This document shows positions 38,998 through 47,194 of a stretch of 64,000 nucleotides of DNA, in pieces (positions within the stretch are counted from its first letter, which is position 1; the number at the start of each line of letters is the position of its first letter). The stretch comes from Gemmiger_A avium. GTDB taxonomy: Bacteria > Bacillota > Clostridia > Oscillospirales > Ruminococcaceae. The stretch covers positions 1-64,000 of the forward strand of contig DXFE01000042.1 in the NCBI GenBank assembly GCA_019114585.1, written 5' to 3'. The position numbers and the translations under genes were made by a program. The notes below the pieces were generated by a model that ran no database searches, had not been told where the DNA came from, and worked only from the letters and a program-made list of their open reading frames with translations.

Positions 38998-40673
38998 GCG
39001 GCGGCCTCCTTTCGGGTGAGCAGCCCGCCCGCCGCGTAAAGCAGCAGCAGCGGGTGCACGGTGGACAGATACATCACATAGGTACCGATGTTGAAGCTGG
39101 ATACCTCCACAAAGGCGATCATAAAGCAGCGCAGCAGCGCCATGGCCAGCACCCCGGCCAGCGCCAGCCAGAGCAGCAGCCCGTCCGCTGAGCGGCGGCG
39201 CAGCATCCCCCAGCCCAGGTACAGCTGCCGGGCCAGGGCCGCCGCCAGCGCCAGCGGCAGGGCCACGGCGTAGAGCAGCCGCAACGCCTCAAAGGCCTTG
39301 TAGACCAGCATCCGCAGCGGGTGGTAGTAGGGCAGGTCGGTGCCCGCCTGGGCCGCGTCGTTGGTGGTGCAGCCCAGATATTCGTGATACACCGCCAGGT
39401 CTTCCGGCTGGCCCAGGCTGCGCTGGTCGGCGTAGTAGGGGGCGCAGTCCTGGAAGGTGGCCGCGTACCAGAAGCTGTGCAGGCCCTCCGCCAGCACCGG
39501 GGCCACATACTCCGCCCGGATGGGGGCGGTGGTGGAGGACCGGCGGGGCAGGTCACAGGGCAGCTGGCCGCTGTCGCACAGTTCGTTGATCTGGTCGGCT
39601 ACCGCCTGCCAGTGCTCGGCGGCAGTCTGGGGCGTTTCGTACCAGCCCTCGTACTGGGCGGCGCGGCGCAGCGCCCAGTAGAAGCCGCCGGTCTGGTAAT
39701 CCCCGTCCGGGCGGCCGATCCAGGCATCCCGGAACTTCTCGTCCTCTTCCAGCCAGTATTCCAGCTGGGCCAGTTCGGGCACCTGGTCATAGAGCTTTTC
39801 CCGCACGTCGGCGGGCACCGCCACCAGCGGGTCCCAGTCCTCGTGGGTGACCCGGGTCATGGCGCCGAAAGCTTCGGCAAAGGCTCCGGTGGAAAAGTCG
39901 CTGGTGGCCCAGAGCCCGTAGTGCTGCCAGTTCAGCAGGCAGATCAGGTTGACGCACACCGCGGTGAGGGCAAAGGGCACAGCCAGCACCGCCACCCGCC
40001 CGCCGCGGCGGGCAAGGCCGGGCAGCCGCAGCACCGCCACGGCGGTGGCAATGACGGCCACCACCGCAAAGGGCAGCAGCCACATGCCATCCTCCCGGGT
40101 GATCCAGGCCAGGCCCATGCCAAGGCCCGCCATCGCCAGCCAGCCCAGCTGGCGGCGCACCGGCCCGGCGCAGCGCAGCGCCGCCCCGATGAACCCGGCA
40201 AAGGCGTACAGGCACAGGGCCGGGAAGATGTTGTCCCGGTAGACCCGCAGGGTAAAACTGGCCGCCGCAGCGGGGCTGTAGGCCAGCAGGCCGAACACCG
40301 CCAGCCGCATCCAGCGGCGGGGCAGCACCGGGGCCAGGGCAAAGGCCGCCGCCAGCGCCGCGCCGCACATAAGCAGCTGCCCACCCATCAGGCAGGGCAC
40401 CCCCAGCAGGTGGAGAAAGGCCAGCCACACCGCGAAGAACATCTGTTTGGACAGGGTCAGGTAATCATAGGCCCCCAGCCAGTTGCCGGCGGTGATGCTC
40501 TGGGCAGCCCGGAACATCAGCTCGTCGTCCAGCGGCGCGCCGTCGATCCAGACGTACACGTCCTGGCAGGCAGCCAGCACCAGACGCCCGGCGATGAGCA
40601 CCACAACCAGCACCCAGAACAGCACCGGCCCCATATCCCCTTGTTTTGCCCCGAAAGACTTGCGAAATTTCAT
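38985..40673 (-). CDS. GT-C-like polytopic membrane protein, 562 residues
   Basis: This protein has about ten hydrophobic helices and a large outer loop region (residues about 275-420). The first outer loop holds DDELMFRAAQSITAGNWLGAYDYLTLSKQMFF, with the acidic pair in the position of the catalytic acidic residue of GT-C glycosyltransferases. I do not recognise a named family with confidence. It lies next to a GtrII-like gene and overlaps the BaiN-type gene, so it is probably one of the glycan transferases of this operon. Confidence 0.65.
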   Translation of the reverse strand: MKFRKSFGAKQGDMGPVLFWVLVVVLIAGRLVLAACQDVYVWIDGAPLDDELMFRAAQSITAGNWLGAYDYLTLSKQMFFAVWLAFLHLLGVPCLMGGQLLMCGAALAAAFALAPVLPRRWMRLAVFGLLAYSPAAAASFTLRVYRDNIFPALCLYAFAGFIGAALRCAGPVRRQLGWLAMAGLGMGLAWITREDGMWLLPFAVVAVIATAVAVLRLPGLARRGGRVAVLAVPFALTAVCVNLICLLNWQHYGLWATSDFSTGAFAEAFGAMTRVTHEDWDPLVAVPADVREKLYDQVPELAQLEYWLEEDEKFRDAWIGRPDGDYQTGGFYWALRRAAQYEGWYETPQTAAEHWQAVADQINELCDSGQLPCDLPRRSSTTAPIRAEYVAPVLAEGLHSFWYAATFQDCAPYYADQRSLGQPEDLAVYHEYLGCTTNDAAQAGTDLPYYHPLRMLVYKAFEALRLLYAVALPLALAAALARQLYLGWGMLRRRSADGLLLWLALAGVLAMALLRCFMIAFVEVSSFNIGTYVMYLSTVHPLLLLYAAGGLLTRKEAAACRS

Positions 40674-40695
40674 GGTGTTTTCCTTATTATCTGAT

Positions 40696-42282
40696 TTATT
40701 CGGCCAGGCGTACCGCCAGTACGTCCCCTAGTATACAGCTTTCATCCGGCCGGGGTTTCATGGCCGCGTATTCTGCACTGGCCAATATGCTGTTTTGGGT
40801 ATCGGTACTGGCCGCGGAGAAATTCGTACCGAAATTGTCGTTCATGAACACTCTGTAGGCAAAATCTCCATACAGGAGAGAATCCGTATGCAGGCCGCGT
40901 ATATTGAGACGCAGCCTGTCCCCGTACTGCATCAGCGGGCTTTCACTGGCGACAGGCACCGACTTGCCCGCAAAGAAAACCGTGCTGTTGATGGAATATC
41001 CTTCCTGCATTTCCAAACGGGAAAGAATCCGGTTGGTGTTTGCCAGATCCCGCTGCTCAATCACCTCCAGCAACCGGGCAGCCTGATTTGCCACCAGTAC
41101 AAATTGCCAGCTCATAAGAAGCACTGCCGCCAAAGTTGCCCATCTGCCCCCCTGCACCCAGGTACGCAGGGAAGAACGCAGCCAATCAGCAAACACAAGC
41201 GGAATTATCACAAACAATCCATTGGCAAAACCATTCAGGGAATTGTAGGGGAATGTATTGGGCTGAGGTATAGCCAGTGTTGTAGCGCCGGCGGGCAGCA
41301 GGAGCAGAATGACGCCGCCCAGCAGCCAATAGGGAACTGCTTTTCTCTCTGCCGCACGCATCCCCTGTTCGCGGATCCCTGCTGCCAGCAGAGCAACCGC
41401 CATCAGGCCCATCAGGCCCAGAATCGCCCATCCCAGCAGCTGCCAGAACAGGTTTGTGGCATAGAACAGCCTATCCAGAAAAATGTGCCGCGAACCCAGA
41501 TAGATCTCTTTTACTACCTGCAGGCTTCCCACCGGGTCGAGGCTTCCCATGCTTGCAAATCCGCCGTAGTCGCTTGCCTCAATTCCCTGCAAGGCAAGCG
41601 CCAGCTTTGCGCTGAGCATGTAGCCGGCCACCCCAATAACCCCCATGCCCGCCATCCGGCCCGCGACCGGCAGCATCTTGCGGGGGCCATCCTGCAAAAC
41701 CGCCTTAAAGCAGACCAGCAGGCAAAGCAGCACGGCCACATCGTGATAGGCCTGATAAATCGCCATAGACAGGCAGAGCATCACTGCGCCGGCCGCAATT
41801 CCCCGCCAGGATTCCCAGCGCCGCGCAGCAAGTACCGCCGCACCGGCCAGCAGCAACGCCAGCATATACGGATCCGCCGCATAAGCAAAGAGCAGTGTGG
41901 TGGAAAATGCCGGCAGCACAGCCAGGCAGCCGCCGATCAGCCCGCACAGAAACAGCGTTTCAATCTGCAGCAATTCCACCAGAACCACAGCAAACAGCCC
42001 CAGATAGCCGATTGCCAGCAAGGCGTTCAGGGCGGGCAGTTCCATGTAAGAACTGATGGCGCCCGCCCACTGAAGCAGCCAACGGCCCAGGAATGTACTG
42101 TCTTGGGCGCTGTAAACATAATAAGGGGCGTCGTCTACCTGCAGAAAGTTCACCATGCGATACAGATGAACCAGCAAGCCCGTGATCGCCGTTCCCCCGA
42201 ATGCCCAGGTCCACTGTACCTTAATCCGCCTTTTCAGGTCAGCCAGGGCTTGTTCCGGCGATAGGATCTGCTGCGCAACCAT
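40696..42282 (-). CDS. GtrII-like glucosyltransferase membrane protein
   Basis: The 528-residue protein has about eleven membrane helices and resembles the GtrII (Glucos_trans_II) family. An outer loop near residue 50 reads QVDDAPYYVYSAQDSTFLGRWLLQW, with the DD pair and GRW typical of it. In phage and bacterial systems GtrB makes undecaprenyl-phosphate-glucose, GtrA flips it and GtrII transfers glucose to the surface glycan. Here gtrB lies 9 bases upstream and gtrA is at 33901. Base composition is visibly lower in GC than in its neighbours, which suggests separate ancestry. SD GAGGAAA. Confidence 0.75.
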   Translation of the reverse strand: MVAQQILSPEQALADLKRRIKVQWTWAFGGTAITGLLVHLYRMVNFLQVDDAPYYVYSAQDSTFLGRWLLQWAGAISSYMELPALNALLAIGYLGLFAVVLVELLQIETLFLCGLIGGCLAVLPAFSTTLLFAYAADPYMLALLLAGAAVLAARRWESWRGIAAGAVMLCLSMAIYQAYHDVAVLLCLLVCFKAVLQDGPRKMLPVAGRMAGMGVIGVAGYMLSAKLALALQGIEASDYGGFASMGSLDPVGSLQVVKEIYLGSRHIFLDRLFYATNLFWQLLGWAILGLMGLMAVALLAAGIREQGMRAAERKAVPYWLLGGVILLLLPAGATTLAIPQPNTFPYNSLNGFANGLFVIIPLVFADWLRSSLRTWVQGGRWATLAAVLLMSWQFVLVANQAARLLEVIEQRDLANTNRILSRLEMQEGYSINSTVFFAGKSVPVASESPLMQYGDRLRLNIRGLHTDSLLYGDFAYRVFMNDNFGTNFSAASTDTQNSILASAEYAAMKPRPDESCILGDVLAVRLAE

Positions 42283-42291
42283 TCTGTTTCC

Positions 42292-43212
42292 TCACTTTTG
42301 CAGTTTTTCGATGGATTCCACCAGGTATTTCTGCCGCCGGAACACCAGATCCACCAGCAGGCTCAGATACTTGATGACCAGGGTGAGCACCAGGAACACC
42401 CCGGAGAATCCCACCGTGAGCACAAACATGGTGGTGGTCCAGCCCTCGATGGGGCGGCCGGTAAGGGCCACCGCCAGGGTGTAGACCAGTTCGGCCAGGG
42501 TGAGCAGCAGCATACCCACCGTGACCGTCAGGCTCAGCTTGTAGCCCGCGGCGGTGTAGAGGGCCAGGCTGTCGGCGGCCAGGTCCAGACGCTCGCCGTC
42601 CTCGGCGGCCAGCCGCCCGGAGAAGGTGAGCGCCGCCACCCGCAGCCCGCTGGCGGCGTAGGCTGCCTTGCGGTAGGGCAGGTGCTCGCTGACCGCGTGC
42701 ACCCGGTTGATGGCCCGGCGGCTGACCAGCCGGAAAGCGTCGGTGGTCAAAGGATAGGCCGAACGGCTGAACCGGTTGAAGATGCGGTAGAACAGGTGAC
42801 TGAACGCCCGGGTCTTTTCCGGGCCCACGGTGACGATGTCGTTGCCCTCCAGCGCTTTCTCGTAGGCCTGCCAGATCATCTCCGGGGCGTAGGGGGTCTG
42901 CAGGGTATCGAACTCGTAGACGAAATCCCCGATGGCCGCGTCCAGACCGGCGTTCATGCACAGCTCCCGGCCCTGGCGCAGGCTCATGTGCAGGACGGTC
43001 AGGGGCTTGTCCAGGTTTTCCGCCGCCCAGCGGCGCACCGTTTCGGCGGTGCCGTCGGTGCAGCGGTCGTCCACGCAGATGATCTCGTACTGTTTGAAAT
43101 GCTCCTCCAGCTGGCCGTGCAGCATCCGGAGAAACGGCACGGCCCGGTCGGCGCTGCCCTCGGGCAGGTAGACCACCGCGCTGAGAAAATTGCTCTCTTT
43201 ATTCTTCGCCAT
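42292..43212 (-). CDS. GtrB-like GT2 polyprenyl-phosphate glycosyltransferase
   Basis: The 306-residue protein has a GT2 GT-A domain (about 1-220: YEIICVDDRCTDGTAETV, then GDFVYEFDTLQTPYAPEM) and two C-terminal transmembrane helices (about 232-257, 264-290). This is the layout of GtrB/DPM1-type enzymes that load glucose or another hexose onto undecaprenyl phosphate. The usual DADLQ motif is changed to EFDTLQ. It has a GtrII-like gene 9 bases downstream and overlaps the FAD oxidoreductase upstream. It acts at the inner membrane face. Confidence 0.85.
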   Translation of the reverse strand: MAKNKESNFLSAVVYLPEGSADRAVPFLRMLHGQLEEHFKQYEIICVDDRCTDGTAETVRRWAAENLDKPLTVLHMSLRQGRELCMNAGLDAAIGDFVYEFDTLQTPYAPEMIWQAYEKALEGNDIVTVGPEKTRAFSHLFYRIFNRFSRSAYPLTTDAFRLVSRRAINRVHAVSEHLPYRKAAYAASGLRVAALTFSGRLAAEDGERLDLAADSLALYTAAGYKLSLTVTVGMLLLTLAELVYTLAVALTGRPIEGWTTTMFVLTVGFSGVFLVLTLVIKYLSLLVDLVFRRQKYLVESIEKLQK

Positions 43213-44326
43213 AGCGCAGCACCTCGTCCAAATCGTATACGGTATTGATCTTGCCGCTGAGCACGCTCACGAACACCGGGTCGCCGGTATACTGCCGGAT
43301 GACCGTGGGGCGGGAGTCGTCGATCTCGCTGGCCTTTAAGATCGGCTTCATGCTGAACAGGCTGTGGGAATAGGCAAAGCCGTATGCCTCGCGCAGGTAC
43401 TTGCGGGCCAGCTGGCTCATCATGGGCCAGGCGCTTTCCGGCCGGGCGGGGCAGCTGTCGCAGTTGGCCAGGTCCCCCGGGCGGCAGCATCCGCCGCTGC
43501 GCCCCTGACAGGCGAAGGTGGGCAGCGAATCGTAGCTGGTCACGTGGGGGGTAAAGGTGACGCTGGTCAAACTGTGCAGCCCGGTACGGCCAAAGGGCAT
43601 CAGGGAGAAGAAGGGCCCGTCCATCACGGTGACGCCGGTGTTTTTCAGCCGCTCGTCCACGGTGCAGAGGATGATCTCGCACAGCTCGTACTTGATGGCA
43701 AAGGGCTCAAAGCCCAGCATGGCGTGCAGCTCGTTGACACCCGCGTAGGTGGCGTTGAGCAAAAACGGCGCTTCGGCGGTGATGTCCCCCGCCCTGACCT
43801 GCCAGACGCTGCCCGTCCGCTGCACCGATTCCGGTTTGTGGGAGTAGGCGATGGTCACGTTAGGCAGGGCAGCCAGCTTTTCGAGGAAATGCTTCTTCAG
43901 GATCTGGGCGTCGTAGGTGTATTCGGTGGTCAGGAACGCCCCGTCGCACTGGCCGGGGTTGAAGTATTTTTCCGGGGACACGTCGTCGCAGCGGATATGG
44001 GCGGCGGCGCAGAATTTGCGGAACTGCTCGGCGTTGGTCCAGGAGAAGTGGGCACTGGTGGCGTAGACCTGGTCAAACTCGGTAAGCAGGCAGAAGCCAT
44101 AGTCACGACAGAACCGCTCGAAGTACCCGGCGCTCTTGATGGCGGTGGAGTAGCTGCGGGGGTAGTGATAGCCCATATGCACCCGGGCCTGGTTGATATA
44201 GGTGGCCCGCATGAAGGGGCCGGGGTCCTTTTCCAGCACCAGCACCCGCTGGCCGCGGGCGCCGCATTGCTCGGCGGCGTAGAGCCCGTACAGCCCCGCG
44301 CCCACAATGATTTTATCCCAGGTCAT
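43199..44326 (-). CDS. FAD-dependent oxidoreductase with a Cys cluster
   Basis: The 375-residue protein has an N-terminal FAD site (KIIVGAGLYGLYAAEQCGARGQRVLVLEKDPGP) and the fold of DAO-type oxidases (VHMGYHYPRSYSTAIK). A cluster of five Cys occurs at 273, 280, 281, 289 and 292, which could bind Zn or Fe-S. Related proteins occur inside O-antigen and wall-glycan clusters, where they may oxidise or reduce sugars. It overlaps the GtrB-like gene by 14 bases. The exact substrate is unknown. Confidence 0.75.
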   Translation of the reverse strand: MTWDKIIVGAGLYGLYAAEQCGARGQRVLVLEKDPGPFMRATYINQARVHMGYHYPRSYSTAIKSAGYFERFCRDYGFCLLTEFDQVYATSAHFSWTNAEQFRKFCAAAHIRCDDVSPEKYFNPGQCDGAFLTTEYTYDAQILKKHFLEKLAALPNVTIAYSHKPESVQRTGSVWQVRAGDITAEAPFLLNATYAGVNELHAMLGFEPFAIKYELCEIILCTVDERLKNTGVTVMDGPFFSLMPFGRTGLHSLTSVTFTPHVTSYDSLPTFACQGRSGGCCRPGDLANCDSCPARPESAWPMMSQLARKYLREAYGFAYSHSLFSMKPILKASEIDDSRPTVIRQYTGDPVFVSVLSGKINTVYDLDEVLRYGEE

Positions 44327-44359
44327 ACAAGACCTCCCGTTTGTAATTAGGATACCCCG

Positions 44360-45157
44360 TCAGGGATCGTACCGGCCCGCCAGGGCGGCGAACAGGATCT
44401 GCAGCAGGTTGGCGTTGCCCCGCATCCCCTTGATCTTGGTGGGGGTGGGCTCGGCTTTGGGGTAGGCGCGCTCCACCGGTACCTCGCAGGCTTTGAGCCC
44501 CAGGCGGGTGGCCCGGATGCTCAGGTAGGCCAGCAGCTCGTACCCGGCAAACACGTCCCGGAAGGGCTGCACCGCCGGATGGGTCAGGTAGGCGCGGCTG
44601 TAGGCCCGGTAGGCGTTGGTGGTATCGGTGAACCAGTGGCGCGCCCCCAGGCTGATGAGGGGCGCGTGAATGAACCGCACCGCCAGCCAGCGGGAGGGCG
44701 GGGTGTTGACCGCCCGGCCGCCCTTGACGAACCGGCTGCCCTGCACCAGGTCGTAGCCCTGTTCCAGCTTTTGGATGAACAGGGGCACGCTTTCGATGCT
44801 GTCTTTATTGTTGCCGTCGATGGTCAGGATACCCTTGTAGCCCCGCTGCAGCGCCTCCCACAGACCCATGCGCAGCTGGGCGCCCTGGCGGCCCGGGCCG
44901 GTCTTGACCAGCAGAGTATTCACCCGCCGGGCGATCAGCCCCGCCGGGTCCATGCTGCCGTCGGCGGAGCCGCCGTCGCACAGGATGATGTCGCATACTT
45001 CCGGGATACCGGCCTTGGCGGCACGGTCCAGTTCGGCCAGGATGCGGCCGCCCTCGTTAATAATCGGAATCAGCAGGCAGTAGTCGCTGCGTTTTTCGGC
45101 AAACCGGGTGCGGGTATAGTCCGGCACACCGGTCAGGCCGGTGATGGTTTCGGTCAT
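44360..45157 (-). CDS. Glycosyltransferase family 2 (DPM1-like)
   Basis: This 265-residue soluble GT2 has CLLIPIINEGGRILAEL, DIILCDGGSADGS and the acceptor/metal region ILTIDGNNKDSIESV, followed by LVQGSRFVKGGRAVNTPPSR, which is typical for polyprenyl-phosphate-sugar synthases and undecaprenyl-linked glucosyl transferases. There is no C-terminal membrane helix. Its start ATGA overlaps the stop of the sugar isomerase gene (45154-45157), so translation is coupled. SD GGAGGTG. The sugar and the acceptor are unknown. Confidence 0.85.
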   Translation of the reverse strand: MTETITGLTGVPDYTRTRFAEKRSDYCLLIPIINEGGRILAELDRAAKAGIPEVCDIILCDGGSADGSMDPAGLIARRVNTLLVKTGPGRQGAQLRMGLWEALQRGYKGILTIDGNNKDSIESVPLFIQKLEQGYDLVQGSRFVKGGRAVNTPPSRWLAVRFIHAPLISLGARHWFTDTTNAYRAYSRAYLTHPAVQPFRDVFAGYELLAYLSIRATRLGLKACEVPVERAYPKAEPTPTKIKGMRGNANLLQILFAALAGRYDP

Positions 45158-45942
45158 GCGAACACCTCCGCCACGTATTCCAGGCCGCGGCGCAGTGCGT
45201 CCGGGTCGCACGCTTTCATCTCCAGGGACACCCAGCCTTTCCAGCCCACTGCGCCCAGGGTCAGGGCCAGTTCCTTGTGCAGGCTGCGGCGCTCAATGGG
45301 GGCCAGGCCCGGTTCGCTGATGTGCACGTGGCTCACGTATTTCATCTCGTTGGCATAGTCGGAGGGGCGCTCGCCGTTGGCGATCATGGTGCCCACATCC
45401 AGGTTGACCGCAAGGCCCGGCGTTGCCAGCTTTTTGACCAGATCCAGCGCCTGCCGGGTGGTGTTCAGGTAGTTGGTATTATAAATAGGAGGGTTGGGTT
45501 CCAGGGCGATCACCGCGCCCCGGCGGGCCGCTTCGGGGCCCAAGCGGCGGAAAAATTCTTCCGCTGCCTGCTCACTCGCCCCCTCGGGACGGTTGCGGTT
45601 GCGGGGACAGCCGAACACCAGATTTTCGCAGCGGCAGCTGCGGGCAAACTCCAGCGCGGCCAGGGTGTATTCTTCCAGTTCGGCCGCTTCTTCGGGCACA
45701 AAGATGTTGCCGGTCCGGCCGTACCAGATGCTCTGCATACTGACCACCGAAAACCCGTACCGCTGGTACATGACCCCGGCAAACAGGGCCGCGCCGTTGC
45801 AGCATTCATAGGGTGCGTCGGGGAAAAGGCGGGTAGGGGCGATCTCCAGCCCGGAGTAGCCCAGATCTTTCATCCACTGCCAGACCGTTTCGTCCTGCGC
45901 CGCCGTCCAGCCAATGTTGGAAGCCGCCAGTTTGAAGCCCAT
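45154..45942 (-). CDS. Sugar phosphate isomerase/epimerase (AP-endonuclease family 2 TIM barrel)
   Basis: The 262-residue protein fits the xylose-isomerase-like TIM-barrel superfamily: YSGLEIAPTRLFP, then ALEFARSCRCENLVFGCPRN, ALEPNPPIYNTNYLN, NLDVGTMIANGE and HVHISEPGLAPI. The Glu/Asp/His residues in these strands would form the metal site. Substrate assignments in this superfamily (IolE, Ddp, hydroxypyruvate isomerase) are not transferable. It is the first gene of the operon reading toward rpsA. ATG 45942 is chosen for AAGGAG 8 bases upstream. Confidence 0.8.
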   Translation of the reverse strand: MGFKLAASNIGWTAAQDETVWQWMKDLGYSGLEIAPTRLFPDAPYECCNGAALFAGVMYQRYGFSVVSMQSIWYGRTGNIFVPEEAAELEEYTLAALEFARSCRCENLVFGCPRNRNRPEGASEQAAEEFFRRLGPEAARRGAVIALEPNPPIYNTNYLNTTRQALDLVKKLATPGLAVNLDVGTMIANGERPSDYANEMKYVSHVHISEPGLAPIERRSLHKELALTLGAVGWKGWVSLEMKACDPDALRRGLEYVAEVFA

Positions 45943-45995
45943 GCGCAAACGCTCCTTCCGCCCGGGCGCGCCGGGCACATAGTGATACAGAATAC

Positions 45996-46024
45996 ATTAT
46001 ACACGGCGTGAAATAAAAAAGCAA
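45996..46024 (-). promoter_or_regulatory. Promoter of the 46.0 to 34.5 kb operon
   Basis: On the - strand, TTGCTT (46019-46024), a 17-bp spacer and TATAAT (45996-46001). No other strong terminator or promoter is seen between it and the ispH-rpsA terminator. Confidence 0.7.
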
Positions 46025-46052
46025 TTTGCCCGGCCAAAGCAGGGACTGCCAA

Positions 46053-46170
46053 TCTGGGGGGACAACGGGTTGCGGGGGCGTCAAGGATGCCCCCGCTCGG
46101 CTTTGCCGACCACCCTGCCGGTCCAAGGCCACACCGTGGCCTTGGCCGCTCCGCGGACCCGGCCCCCAGA
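46053..46170. repeat. 118-bp cruciform-like GC-rich element with inverted ends
   Basis: The ends TCTGGGGG (46053-46060) and CCCCCAGA (46163-46170) are inverted repeats. Between them lie hairpins GCGGGGGC/GCCCCCGC (46072-46096), TCGGC/GCCGA (46097-46109) and CCAAGGCCAC/GTGGCCTTGG (46123-46145, loop of 3). There is no coding content. It could be a non-autonomous repeat or the trace of a structured RNA. Whether other copies exist cannot be seen here. Confidence 0.55.
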
Positions 46171-46179
46171 CCCCGGAAA

Positions 46180-46211
46180 TCAGGGCCGGAATTCTCCGGC
46201 CCTGAGAATTT
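46180..46211 (+). terminator. Hairpin with + strand T-run, orphan terminator
   Basis: An 11-bp stem TCAGGGCCGGA/TCCGGCCCTGA (46180-46190 and 46195-46205), loop of 4, is followed by GAATTTTT. No + strand gene precedes it, so it may belong to the 46053-46170 element. Confidence 0.5.
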
Positions 46212-46219
46212 TTACCTAT

Positions 46220-46256
46220 AAAAAGCCGCCGTCCCGGTACGGGCGGCGGCTTTTTG
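46220..46256 (-). terminator. Terminator of the nonulosonate island
   Basis: AAAAAGCCGCCGTCCCG pairs with CGGGCGGCGGCTTTTT, starting right past the epimerase stop at 46258. The T-runs on both sides make it usable in both directions. Confidence 0.9.
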
Positions 46257-46257
46257 T

Positions 46258-47178
46258 TCAGTTCCAGTTTTTTAAGAAATCACAGACAGCAGTCAGGCAC
46301 TCCGGCTCAGTGCACAGGTACTCCCCCGCCCCGCCCAGCAGCGCGGCGTGGCGGGTGCGCAGGTCGTAGTCAAAGGGGGCGCCCGGCAGGTGGTTGGTAA
46401 AGGTTTTGCCGGTAAAGGCCTCATAGACCCGGGCGGCACTCAAGGGCGGGGTGGCCAGATGCAGCACCCGCAGATCCGCATCCAGGGCTGTCCGGATATC
46501 GCGCCACAGCCGGGCCAGGTCGTAGAACTGGTAGACCGACCGGCTGTCGGTAAAGGCCAGGGCGTTGAAGGGCGCGGCGGCAAACCAGGCCCGCAGCGCG
46601 GCCGGGTCGACCTTGCCGTTCAGCTTGTAAAATCCGTTGCCCGCGTCCTCGTAGGCGATGCGCACCAGCTCGCTCTCCGCGGCCAGCTGCCGGTACTTGT
46701 CCGGGCGCAGCAGGGCGGGGGTGATGGTGTGCAGGTCATAGAGGAAATTCTTCTTCAGCCCCTTGCCGTAGAGGGCGGGCAGGCGGACGATCAGGGCGTC
46801 CGGCCAGTCCTCGCGCACCCAGCGTTCCAGCTGCAGGCGGTTGGCGCCGTAGGGGGCCAGCCCCTCGGGGGTGGGCTCGTCGGCCTCGGTTTTGCCCCGG
46901 CTGTCCGCAAAAACGCAGATGGAGGAGATCAGCACCACCTTTTTCGGGGCCAGACGGCGCAGGTTTTCCCGGGCGGCGGCCATCACCGCCAGGTCGGCGG
47001 CAGGGTCGGCGTTGGCCAGGTACATGGCGGCGGGCACCCCGGCGTAGACCACCAGGCCGTTGTCGCGGCCGAAGCCGTTCTGCACGTCGGTGGAATGGTA
47101 GGCCGCATCAAAGGGATGGGCGGCCAGCAGGTTGCCCCCCACAAAGCCGGTGCTTCCTACAAGAACGGTATCGGGCAT
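46258..47178 (-). CDS. NAD-dependent epimerase/dehydratase family protein
   Basis: The 306-residue SDR-type protein has the N-terminal VLVGSTGFVGGNL dinucleotide site (G-x2-G-x2-G), SSICVFADS as the active-site Ser region, and PYGANRLQLE with the Tyr/Arg spot where the family usually has YxxxK. The Lys is replaced (Y-G-A-N-R), so catalysis may differ. It resembles RmlD/GalE relatives in glycan clusters. It lies 16 bases after the ThrE-type genes, is last in the island and is followed by a strong terminator. ATG 47178 follows AAGGAGGA. Confidence 0.75.
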   Translation of the reverse strand: MPDTVLVGSTGFVGGNLLAAHPFDAAYHSTDVQNGFGRDNGLVVYAGVPAAMYLANADPAADLAVMAAARENLRRLAPKKVVLISSICVFADSRGKTEADEPTPEGLAPYGANRLQLERWVREDWPDALIVRLPALYGKGLKKNFLYDLHTITPALLRPDKYRQLAAESELVRIAYEDAGNGFYKLNGKVDPAALRAWFAAAPFNALAFTDSRSVYQFYDLARLWRDIRTALDADLRVLHLATPPLSAARVYEAFTGKTFTNHLPGAPFDYDLRTRHAALLGGAGEYLCTEPECLTAVCDFLKNWN

Positions 47179-47194
47179 GGGAGATTCCTCCTTG

